From: an uncultured Eubacteriales bacterium
Lineage (GTDB): Bacteria; Bacillota; Clostridia; Oscillospirales; UMGS1783
DNA: 6,573 nt
Assembly: GCA_905209135.1 (NCBI GenBank)
Contig: CAJLRT010000063.1
Span: 1-6,573 of the forward strand
Reading direction: 5' to 3'
In this document: piece after piece, positions 1-5,763 of the stretch
Position numbering within the stretch: position 1 is the first letter of the stretch
How the letters are laid out: every line of letters starts with the position of its first letter
The notes under the pieces: model-generated
Seen by the model: only the letters and a program-made list of their open reading frames with translations
The model's database searches: none
What the model was told of the DNA's origin: nothing
Translations under genes and position numbers: made by a program

Positions 1-1022
1 CCTACCTCCAGGACATGTTCGGCATGCAGGGCGGGCTGGAAACGCAGATTCTGACCGCCGCCGTGCTGATTCTCGCGCTGTTTGGACTCAACATTCTCTC
101 CGCCAGGGCCGGAGGCCTGTTCCAGAACGCGACGGCCGTTGTAAAACTCACCCCCCTGGCCGGATTGACCGTTCTGGGGTTTCTGTACGGCGACCCCGCC
201 GCGCTGACCGCGGCGCACGGGGCGGCGGGCGGCCCCTCCCTTATGCGCGCCGCGGCCGCCATCCCGGCTGTCGCTTTCATGTTCGACGGCTGGGTCGTCG
301 CCACCTCCGTCTGCGCTGAGATCAAAGCATCCAAAAGAACGCTTCCGCTCGCGCTTGCCGTCGCGCCCGCCTGCATTCTCGCCGTATACGTCCTGTACTT
401 TATCGGCGCGGGCCTGTATCTGGGCCCGGACGCGATGGCGGAACTGGGAGACGGCTATATTTACGCCGCGGCGGCGCAGGCGCTTGGCAGAAGCGGCGGG
501 ACGGTCGTACTGGCGATGATTACAGCGGCCGTCCTGGGCACGGTCAACGGCTATGTCATCGGGGCGGCGCGCATGCCGTACGCGCTGGCGCAGGCCGGGT
601 TCTGCCCCTGTCCGCGCCTGTTTGCGCGCACGGACGGGCGTGCGGACATTCCCCTGCCCTCCGCCGCGTTCGCCTGCGCATGCGCCCTGCTCATGCTCGG
701 ACTCCACTATCTGATTGTGCGCCTGGAGCTTCTGCCGGGCTACGACGTATCCGAGATCGCGGTCGCGGTAAGCTACCTGCTGTACAGCATCCTCTATATA
801 CGCGTGATCGCCCTGTACCGAAAGGGGGAAATCCGCGGCGTATTCCACGGGCTTGTGTTTCCCCTGCTCGCCCTGGCCGGCGCGGCCGTTGTTGTGCTGG
901 GCGCGGTGCAGAGCCGTATGTTCTGGCTCAATCTCGCCGTCTGCGCCGCTGTTTTCTTCGGCGGCTTTCTCTACTGCGGACGGACGCGGCGCGGCGGGCA
1001 TGATTTACGGGATGGGTATTGA
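1..1022 (+). CDS. APC-superfamily amino acid permease-like transporter, 5'-truncated
   Basis: This is an integral cytoplasmic-membrane transporter of the amino acid-polyamine-organocation type, probably exchanging or importing an amino acid or amine. The open frame runs into the window edge (first full codon at base 3), and the ATG at 15 sits inside a continuing family sequence, so I treat the gene as partial rather than starting there. About 339 residues are visible, against roughly 440-480 for the family, so TM1-3 are probably missing. Hydrophobic segments from the visible N-terminus fit TM4 to TM12. Family signatures include the loop motif GGLFQNATAVVKLTP before TM5, FMFDGWVVAT followed by EIKASKRTLPLAL around TM6-7, and NGYVIGAARMPYALAQAGF at TM8. 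The stop codon TGA (1020-1022) overlaps a promoter for the next gene. Substrate cannot be read from the sequence. The sugar genes downstream make a sugar-related cargo conceivable, but the family argues for an amino acid or amine. Confidence 0.85.
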   Translation, partial: YLQDMFGMQGGLETQILTAAVLILALFGLNILSARAGGLFQNATAVVKLTPLAGLTVLGFLYGDPAALTAAHGAAGGPSLMRAAAAIPAVAFMFDGWVVATSVCAEIKASKRTLPLALAVAPACILAVYVLYFIGAGLYLGPDAMAELGDGYIYAAAAQALGRSGGTVVLAMITAAVLGTVNGYVIGAARMPYALAQAGFCPCPRLFARTDGRADIPLPSAAFACACALLMLGLHYLIVRLELLPGYDVSEIAVAVSYLLYSILYIRVIALYRKGEIRGVFHGLVFPLLALAGAAVVVLGAVQSRMFWLNLAVCAAVFFGGFLYCGRTRRGGHDLRDGY

Positions 1023-1047
1023 CTTTTGAGGCGCAGGGACATAGAAT
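1019..1047 (+). promoter_or_regulatory. Predicted sigma-A promoter of the lyxose isomerase cassette
   Basis: The -35 box TTGACT (1019-1024) and the -10 box TAGAAT (1042-1047) each match consensus at five of six positions and are separated by 17 bases. The -35 box overlaps the TGA stop of the upstream permease. Transcription would start near 1053-1055, giving a leader of about 40 bases before the ATG at 1093. This start lies downstream of the alternative ATG at 1048, which supports 1093 as the real start codon. This is a prediction from sequence only. Confidence 0.6.
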
Positions 1048-1079
1048 ATGGACAGACCAGGCTATGAAAATAATGATAC

Positions 1080-1086
1080 GGAGGAG
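1080..1086 (+). promoter_or_regulatory. Ribosome-binding site that sets the isomerase start
   Basis: GGAGGAG lies six bases before the ATG at 1093, which is good Shine-Dalgarno spacing. The in-frame ATG at 1048 has no comparable site and would add 15 residues that do not resemble the family N-terminus, so the shorter protein is preferred. Confidence 0.8.
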
Positions 1087-1092
1087 TATTTT

Positions 1093-1629
1093 ATGACAAA
1101 AGAGTTTTACGAGCAAGTACGCGCAGAGGCACTGCCCTATTATGAAAAGGCGCACATTGTGCTTACGGACAAGGAAAAGGAAAATCTGGAGATCGTAGAC
1201 TTCGGCATGCAGGACAATTTTTACAACCTCGGCATTTGCATCGTTACATATGTAAACAACGAACGCTACTGCGGCAAGGAAATGATGCTGTTCCCGCACC
1301 AGACCTGCGCGGAGCACTGGCATCCCCCTGTCGACACCGGCAAGCAGGAGACGTTCCGCTGCCGCTACGGCACGGTGTACGTATACGTCGACGGCGAGCC
1401 CACGCCCAATCCCAAGGTGCAGCCGCCTGAAAAGGACAGGGAGTACTTTACCGCGTTTCACGAAATCGTGCTGCAGCCCGGCGATATGTTCACCATGAAG
1501 CCGCACACAAAGCACTGGTTCCAGGCCGGGCCGGAAGGCGCGATTGTGAGCGAGTTCAGCTCGCAGAGCAACGACGACACCGACGTATTTACCGACCCGC
1601 GCATCGACCGCACGTTCAAGGTTGAATAA
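1093..1629 (+). CDS. D-lyxose isomerase (cupin-fold D-lyxose/D-mannose ketol-isomerase)
   Basis: This cytosolic metal-dependent enzyme should interconvert D-lyxose and D-xylulose, and in characterised relatives also D-mannose and D-fructose. The 178-residue product closely resembles Bacillus YdaE-type D-lyxose isomerases (about 167 residues): the shared blocks I recognise include RYCGKEMMLFPHQTCAEHWHPP, KQETFRCRYG, HTKHWFQAGPEGA and VFTDPRI. The predicted cupin metal ligands are H75, H77, E86 and H141. The start at 1093 is chosen from the GGAGGAG site and the promoter position. The aldolase gene starts 12 bases after the stop, so the two are very likely co-transcribed. Family assignment is strong; whether lyxose or mannose is the physiological substrate is not decided by sequence. 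Confidence 0.9.
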   Translation: MTKEFYEQVRAEALPYYEKAHIVLTDKEKENLEIVDFGMQDNFYNLGICIVTYVNNERYCGKEMMLFPHQTCAEHWHPPVDTGKQETFRCRYGTVYVYVDGEPTPNPKVQPPEKDREYFTAFHEIVLQPGDMFTMKPHTKHWFQAGPEGAIVSEFSSQSNDDTDVFTDPRIDRTFKVE

Positions 1630-1641
1630 GGGGCCTGCAAT

Positions 1642-2496
1642 ATGATTGTTGGAATGAACGACGTGCTCCTGCCCGCGCGCGAGGGGCATTACGCCGTCGG
1701 CATGTTCAACGCCGTTACTTCGGACATGGTCCGCGGCGTTGTGGAGGCGGCGGAGGAGCTGCGCGCGCCCATCCTGCTGAGCACCTGCGAGATCTTTCTG
1801 AAATACTGGCCCATGGAGGAACTGGCGCACTACTTCCAGTTTATTGCCAGGCGGGCCAGCGTGCCCGTCTGCTTCCACTTCGACCACGGCAAGTCGGAGG
1901 CCGCCTGCCTGCGCGCGCTGGAGCTCGGCTTTACCTCGATTATGTACGATACGTCCGCCCTCCCCTTTGAGGAAAACCTAAGGCGCGTGAAGGAAATGGC
2001 GTACAAGGCGCATTCCGTCGGCGTACAGATTGAGGCGGAGCTGGGCCGCGTCGGGGACAACGAGGGCTCGGCCGAGGGCGCGGACGTGCTCGATGTGCCG
2101 GAGAACTACTACACCGACCCGGAGCAGGCGCGGCAGTTCGTTGCGGAGACGGGCGTGGACGCGCTCGCCATTGCGGTGGGCAACGCGCACGGCGCGTACA
2201 AGTTCCCGCCGAAGCTCGACTTTGACCGCATCGACGCGATTGCGGCCGCTGTGCCCGTTCCCCTCGTTCTGCACGGCGGTTCCGGGATTGGGGACGATGA
2301 TTTCCGCACCGCCATACGCAAGGGGATTGCGAAAGTGAACATATTTACAGACCTGAGCCTTGCCGGCGGAAAAGCCGCGGCCGCGGCCTATGCCGACGGC
2401 CGGGGGCTGGCGGACATGGTGCTGCCGGCCGTGGAGGCCGTCAAGCAGGCGGCGGCTGAAAAAATCAGGCTGTTCGGCGCAGCCGGAAAAGCCTGA
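1642..2496 (+). CDS. Class II ketose-phosphate/bisphosphate aldolase (GatY/KbaY/FbaA-like)
   Basis: This is a zinc-dependent class II aldolase that splits a phosphorylated ketose into dihydroxyacetone phosphate and an aldehyde. The 284-residue length is typical of the tagatose-bisphosphate aldolase (GatY/KbaY) and IolJ branch. Visible active-site elements are HFDHG at residues 79-83 (catalytic Asp81, zinc ligand His82), the acidic motif IEAELG at 130-135, zinc ligand His183 in GNAHG, zinc ligand His211 in LHGGSG, and the phosphate-binding stretch KVNIFTD at 231-237. All catalytic residues appear intact, so an active enzyme is expected. The ribosome-binding site is a modest AGGGG overlapping the isomerase stop region. 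Being between a lyxose isomerase and an epimerase-like protein suggests a dedicated catabolic substrate, such as a ketose 1-phosphate or 1,6-bisphosphate, rather than glycolysis. The exact substrate is unknown. Confidence 0.87.
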   Translation: MIVGMNDVLLPAREGHYAVGMFNAVTSDMVRGVVEAAEELRAPILLSTCEIFLKYWPMEELAHYFQFIARRASVPVCFHFDHGKSEAACLRALELGFTSIMYDTSALPFEENLRRVKEMAYKAHSVGVQIEAELGRVGDNEGSAEGADVLDVPENYYTDPEQARQFVAETGVDALAIAVGNAHGAYKFPPKLDFDRIDAIAAAVPVPLVLHGGSGIGDDDFRTAIRKGIAKVNIFTDLSLAGGKAAAAAYADGRGLADMVLPAVEAVKQAAAEKIRLFGAAGKA

Positions 2497-2509
2497 GAGG
2501 TGACAGGAC

Positions 2510-3517
2510 ATGGACTATGAACAGAAACGCCGCTATATCGGCAACGACGCGCAGCTTTTCTCCGTCAAGGAATACACGCTGACCCAGGGCAAAGCGCGCG
2601 GCGTGCGCGCCGTGGACGTGTCGACCGCCGCGGGGCTGGACTACACCGTTCTGCCCGACCGGTGCATGGACATTCATCAGGTGCGCTTTCAGGGGAAAAA
2701 CGCATGCCTGCTCACGCCGACCGGCATTGTCGCGCCCGCCTACTATGACGACGCGGGCGACGGACTGCTTAAGAGCTTTACCGGCGGGTTCCTCACGACC
2801 TGCGGGCTGGAAAACATCGGCAGGCCGAGCGAGTGCGACGGCGCGCCGCTGGGCCTGCACGGCAGCCTGTCGCAGACGCCGGCGGAACGCCTGAGCGTGA
2901 GCGTGGAGGACGGCGGCGGCCGGCCGATGATCGTGCTTTCCGGCACGATGCGATGCGCGAAGTTCTTCGGGCACAACCTGGCTTTCAAGCGCTCCATTCT
3001 CAGCGCGTACGACGAGGCGGGCTTTTTCATCCGCGACGAGATCACAAACCGCGGCTTTAAAACCGCGCCGTTTATGCTGCTGTACCATTTCAATATCGGC
3101 TACCCGCTTCTGAGCGAGCAGGCGCGGATGTGCATTCCCTCCGCCGCTGTGCGCGGGCGCGACGCGCATGCGCAGGAACACATCGGCGCATGGGAGGAGC
3201 TGACGCCGCCGCAGGCGGGCTGCGAGGAGGTCTGCTACTACCACGACGTGCAGGCCGACGAGAACGGCAGGGCGACGGTGGGCGTGGTCAACCCGGAGCT
3301 CGGACAGAGGCTGCAGATCAGCTATGACAAGAACGTGCTGGACCACTTTGTGGAGTGGAAGATGATGGGCGAGGGCGACTACGCGCTCGGCCTGGAGCCC
3401 GGCAACGCGACCATTGACGGCTACGCGCAGGCGAAGCGGGACGGTTCGCTCAAGACCCTGGCTCCGGGACAGACTGTTGTGAGCACGGTTCAGGTGCGTT
3501 TCGAGGCGCTTCGGTAA
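2510..3517 (+). CDS. DUF4432 family, aldose 1-epimerase-like protein
   Basis: The 335-residue protein belongs to the galactose-mutarotase-like beta-sandwich superfamily. Members bind sugars and are usually taken to interconvert anomers, though the DUF4432 branch is poorly characterised. Recognisable family blocks are LPDRCMDI at 48-55, LLTPTGIVAP at 67-76, FTGGFLTTCGLENIG at 90-104, GLHG at 115-118, LYHFNIGYPLL at 191-201 and GLEPGNATIDGY at 294-305, with the closing LAPGQTV at 317-323. By analogy with mutarotases, His193 and Glu296 are candidate catalytic acid/base residues; this is inference. No signal peptide is seen, so it should be cytosolic. It starts 13 bases after the aldolase stop, with a GAGAGGTG ribosome-binding site, and is the last gene before a terminator. 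The likely role is preparing or proofreading the sugar used by the cassette. Confidence 0.83.
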   Translation: MDYEQKRRYIGNDAQLFSVKEYTLTQGKARGVRAVDVSTAAGLDYTVLPDRCMDIHQVRFQGKNACLLTPTGIVAPAYYDDAGDGLLKSFTGGFLTTCGLENIGRPSECDGAPLGLHGSLSQTPAERLSVSVEDGGGRPMIVLSGTMRCAKFFGHNLAFKRSILSAYDEAGFFIRDEITNRGFKTAPFMLLYHFNIGYPLLSEQARMCIPSAAVRGRDAHAQEHIGAWEELTPPQAGCEEVCYYHDVQADENGRATVGVVNPELGQRLQISYDKNVLDHFVEWKMMGEGDYALGLEPGNATIDGYAQAKRDGSLKTLAPGQTVVSTVQVRFEALR

Positions 3518-3532
3518 GCCCGGCGCGCTTTT

Positions 3533-3562
3533 GCAAAAGGCCTCCGTACGGGGGCCTTTTGC
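3533..3562 (+). terminator. Terminator closing the sugar cassette
   Basis: An inverted repeat starts 15 bases after the epimerase-like stop. GCAAAAGGCC (3533-3542) pairs with GGCCTTTTGC (3553-3562). Three further inner pairs, one a T-G wobble, leave a GTAC loop. The T-run forms the outer part of the stem, with the matching A-run opposite, as in a bidirectional factor-independent terminator. Confidence 0.75.
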
Positions 3563-3592
3563 CCTGCCTGCAATGTTTTCGGCGCGCAAGCC

Positions 3593-3621
3593 TTGCAAAA
3601 GCCGCGGCGCGCCGCTATACT
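3593..3621 (+). promoter_or_regulatory. Predicted sigma-A promoter of the lipoprotein gene
   Basis: TTGCAA (3593-3598) and TATACT (3616-3621) are separated by 17 bases, with start of transcription expected around 3628 and a leader of about 28 bases. The -10 region continues as alternating TA. A GC-rich inverted repeat (CGGCGCGC at 3580-3587 and its complement at 3607-3614) flanks the -35 box and could be an operator or a chance product of base composition. Confidence 0.6.
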
Positions 3622-3640
3622 ATATACAAACGACTTTGAT

Positions 3641-3646
3641 GGAGGG
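3641..3646 (+). promoter_or_regulatory. Ribosome-binding site of the lipoprotein gene
   Basis: GGAGGG lies nine bases before the ATG at 3656. It fixes the start so that the protein opens directly with a signal peptide. The in-frame TTG at 3593 is part of the -35 box and is not a plausible start. Confidence 0.75.
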
Positions 3647-3655
3647 AAAACAGAC

Positions 3656-4315
3656 ATGAAACGCATTCTCGCGGCGGCCGCCGCGTTCGCCCTGCTCTGC
3701 ACACTGTTCGCCGCCTGCGGAAAAACGGAAAATCCGGACAGTTCGCAGAGCGCTTCGTCCATATCCAGCAGCAGCGTCTCCAGCAGCAGCTCCAGCAGTT
3801 CCAGCAGTATAAGCAGCTCGAGCAGTTCCAGCAGCGCAAGCCTGAGCAGCAGCTCTGCATCGGAGTCCGTGCCAGTGATGGGGCCGATCTCCCGCCCCTA
3901 TGACGGCATCATCCCGGACGAACTCCAGGCCATGTTCGACAAGACGCTGGCAGAGATTTTCCCCGATCTGCCCGAGCCCAGCCATATGGAGGGCGGCAGC
4001 GCGTGGTATCTCCTGGACAAAAACGACAACACCTACCTGCTGTTCAGCCCGTTCGGCGAGCCGGACGAGAACTATTTGCAGGGGATTGCGGGCAATGTCG
4101 GGCTGCTGATGGAGGGCAAGGACAAAGTTTCCGTCGCCGACCTGAAAGCTGCGTACGGCGACCGGTTCACGGTGGAAGCGGACATGATGAACGACGGCTG
4201 GATCGGTATTCTGAACGCGGACGGGCTTGTTGTGTTTTTCGAGGGGCTTGTCAGCAACAGCGACGACAACATCACCCAGTTCCGGATGCGGATTGACGAC
4301 AGTCTATATTCCTGA
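3656..4315 (+). CDS. Predicted lipoprotein with poly-serine linker and unknown C-terminal domain
   Basis: I do not recognise the functional domain of this 219-residue protein. Residues 1-20 form a signal peptide (MKR followed by a hydrophobic core), ending in LFAAC with Cys21 as the predicted lipidation site. Phe at the -3 position is tolerated but not ideal for a lipobox. Residues 29-71 are a low-complexity linker with 34 serines in 43 positions, which would hold the C-terminal part away from the membrane. Residues 78-219 look globular and acidic, with motifs such as GSAWYLLDKNDNTYLLFSP, and contain no cysteine or obvious catalytic motif. The protein is expected on the outer face of the cytoplasmic membrane. 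The gene is a single unit between its own promoter and terminator, with no operon partner to suggest a role. Small domains on Ser-rich lipoprotein stalks are common in Clostridia. Confidence 0.8.
   Translation: MKRILAAAAAFALLCTLFAACGKTENPDSSQSASSISSSSVSSSSSSSSSSISSSSSSSSASLSSSSASESVPVMGPISRPYDGIIPDELQAMFDKTLAEIFPDLPEPSHMEGGSAWYLLDKNDNTYLLFSPFGEPDENYLQGIAGNVGLLMEGKDKVSVADLKAAYGDRFTVEADMMNDGWIGILNADGLVVFFEGLVSNSDDNITQFRMRIDDSLYS
3740..3868 (+). repeat. Serine-codon low-complexity tract (poly-Ser linker)
   Basis: The tract encodes residues 29-71 of the lipoprotein. It is built from imperfect repeats of the type TCCAGCAGC/T. Both serine codon families (AGC/AGT and TCC/TCG/TCT) are mixed, so it is not a pure triplet array. 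The mixture suggests selection for serine in the protein, while the repeats leave room for length change by slippage. Confidence 0.85.
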
Positions 4316-4329
4316 ACCCATGCCGCTTG

Positions 4330-4362
4330 CAGGCGGGAGATTGGCTCCCGCCTGTTTTTTTT
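4330..4362 (+). terminator. Factor-independent terminator after the lipoprotein gene
   Basis: CAGGCGGGAG (4330-4339) and CTCCCGCCTG (4345-4354) form a perfect 10-base-pair stem with a five-base loop. Eight T residues follow (4355-4362). The hairpin starts 14 bases after the stop codon. Confidence 0.93.
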
Positions 4363-4377
4363 ATGCGACGCGTCCAG

Positions 4378-4407
4378 TTGATTTTCACCGGAGAGATATG
4401 CTATAAT
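4378..4407 (+). promoter_or_regulatory. Predicted sigma-A promoter of the HD phosphohydrolase gene
   Basis: A perfect TATAAT -10 box (4402-4407) is preceded by TTGATT (4378-4383) at a spacing of 18 bases. Transcription should start near 4413-4415, about 24 bases before the ATG. The promoter lies directly behind the preceding terminator, so the gene is an independent unit. Confidence 0.7.
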
Positions 4408-4420
4408 AGGTCAAAAAGTC

Positions 4421-4427
4421 GGAGGGA
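4421..4427 (+). promoter_or_regulatory. Ribosome-binding site that sets the HD protein start
   Basis: GGAGGGA lies ten bases before the ATG at 4438. The longer in-frame reading that begins at 4327 would start inside the previous terminator and upstream of the promoter, so it is rejected. Confidence 0.8.
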
Positions 4428-4437
4428 GCGGCGAAAT

Positions 4438-5703
4438 ATGGCGGAGCAGGCGCAGGACATACTGGAAGAAATACTGCAGGAAAGCGAACGGGAACGGCGG
4501 CTGTTCGGCTTTGACGCGGCGACGAACGCGGCGCTGCGCGGCGTCGCGGACATGGAGGAGGCGGCGCTTGGCGCGCATGCGACGAAGAATTCGGAGGCGC
4601 TGCGCAAGTTCGACCGGAAAAACGAGTACGACATCCTGCGCGGGCCGTTTGCCATCGACACGGACAAAATCCTGCACAACGCTCTGTACAACCGGTATAT
4701 CGACAAGACGCAGGTGTTTTCCTTTTATAAAAACGACGATATTACGCGGCGGTCCACCCATGTGCAGCTTGTTTCCCGGATTGCGCGCACGATCGGGCGG
4801 GCGCTGCGGCTCAACCTGGACCTGATCGAGGCGATCGCGGTGGGCCACGATATCGGCCATACCCCGTTCGGGCACCGGGGCGAGCAGTACCTGAGCGACC
4901 TGTATCTGCAAAGCGACAGGCACAGGTACTTCAACCACAACGTACACAGCGTGCGGGTGCTCAAAACCATTACGAAAACCAACCTCACCCTGCAGACTCT
5001 GGACGGGATTTTGTGCCACAACGGCGAGGACGAGTTTATCGAGTACCGGCCGAGCGGGCTGAACAGCTTTGAAGCGTTTGAGCAGAACGTCGAGCAGTGC
5101 TACACGGACAAGGCCTTTATCAAAACGCTGCGCCCCAACACGATGGAGGGCTGCGTGGTCCGCATCAGCGACATGATCGCCTATATCTGGAAAGACCGGC
5201 AGGACGCAAGGAAGCTGGACCTGACAAAAGACGTTTTTTTCACCCCGACCATACTGGGCGCCAACAACATCGAGTTTCTCAATAACATTGTGATAAACCT
5301 TGTAAAAAACAGCATGGATGCGGACTGCCTGCGCATGGACCCTGAGGTATTTGACGCGCTCAGGACGCTCAAGGGCGAGAACTATGAATTTATATACAAA
5401 AACGAGCAGGTAATGGAGCCGTACGAGACGGTGGTCCGGCCCATGATGGAGCGCATGTACCGCAGGCTGTACGAGGACCTGATTCTCAACCAGTTCCAGT
5501 CGCCGGTGTATCAGCACCACCTCAGCCATTATATTCTGGGCAAGAGCTACCGGGACGAGGAGAACCGCGTGACGGCGGACCCGGACGATATTGTGGTCGA
5601 CTACATTGCGAGCATGACGGACGACTACTTCATCGACCTGTACGAATACCTGTTCCCCGACGACCCATTCAACCAGAAAGTGCGGTATATTCCCTATTTC
5701 TGA
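4438..5703 (+). CDS. dGTPase-like HD-domain deoxynucleoside triphosphate triphosphohydrolase
   Basis: This cytosolic enzyme belongs to the Dgt/dNTPase branch of the HD superfamily, which hydrolyses dGTP or other dNTPs to the nucleoside and triphosphate and so affects dNTP pools. In the 421-residue product the HD core is clear. It has an RYIDKTQVFSF block at 86-96, STHVQL with metal ligand His108, and GHDIGHTPFGHRGE at 136-149 with ligands His137 and Asp138. It also has FNHNVHSVRVL at 165-175 and ISDMIAYIWKD at 243-253 with the fourth ligand Asp245. All metal ligands are present, so catalysis is expected. The N-terminal 60 residues are charged and less conserved. The first 20 residues and the region after 300 are predicted helical. 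Nucleotide specificity and any regulatory effector are not readable. The gene is a single-gene unit with its own promoter and a strong terminator. Confidence 0.88.
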   Translation: MAEQAQDILEEILQESERERRLFGFDAATNAALRGVADMEEAALGAHATKNSEALRKFDRKNEYDILRGPFAIDTDKILHNALYNRYIDKTQVFSFYKNDDITRRSTHVQLVSRIARTIGRALRLNLDLIEAIAVGHDIGHTPFGHRGEQYLSDLYLQSDRHRYFNHNVHSVRVLKTITKTNLTLQTLDGILCHNGEDEFIEYRPSGLNSFEAFEQNVEQCYTDKAFIKTLRPNTMEGCVVRISDMIAYIWKDRQDARKLDLTKDVFFTPTILGANNIEFLNNIVINLVKNSMDADCLRMDPEVFDALRTLKGENYEFIYKNEQVMEPYETVVRPMMERMYRRLYEDLILNQFQSPVYQHHLSHYILGKSYRDEENRVTADPDDIVVDYIASMTDDYFIDLYEYLFPDDPFNQKVRYIPYF

Positions 5704-5709
5704 GCGGCG

Positions 5710-5756
5710 AAAAGCGCCTGCGGCCGGTATGAAAACCGGCCGCAGGCGCTTTTTTT
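5710..5756. terminator. Strong bidirectional terminator between convergent genes
   Basis: GCGCCTGCGGCCGGT (5714-5728) and its exact complement (5735-5749) form a 15-base-pair GC-rich stem with a six-base loop. It is flanked by AAAA on the left (5710-5713) and seven T residues on the right (5750-5756). The right-hand T-run serves the HD gene on the + strand, and the left-hand A-run gives a shorter U-tract for the convergent flavoprotein gene on the - strand. Confidence 0.95.
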
Positions 5757-5763
5757 CAGCGTT

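Noticed and set aside
1048..1092. Longer N-terminus for the lyxose isomerase from the ATG at 1048
   Set aside because: There is no ribosome-binding site, the predicted transcription start lies downstream of it, and the extra residues do not resemble the family, whereas the ATG at 1093 has GGAGGAG at good spacing.
928..1887. Long - strand open frame of 319 codons opposite the isomerase and aldolase
   Set aside because: It runs across three well-supported + strand genes and their gaps, shows no recognisable family motif, and is rich in Arg, His and Val as expected from the antisense of GC-rich coding DNA.
2465..3598. Long - strand open frame of 377 codons opposite the epimerase-like gene
   Set aside because: It covers a clear DUF4432 gene and its terminator, has antisense-type composition and matches no family I recognise.
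3740..3868. CRISPR or tandem-repeat array
   Set aside because: The repeated units are short, imperfect and in frame within a lipoprotein gene; there are no spacers of regular length.
4327..4437. 37-codon N-terminal extension of the HD protein
   Set aside because: It would be encoded by the preceding terminator and the HD gene's own promoter; the ATG at 4438 has a proper ribosome-binding site.
4411..5529. Long - strand open frame of 372 codons opposite the HD gene
   Set aside because: It is the antisense shadow of a gene with complete HD metal-binding motifs; no family motif is seen.
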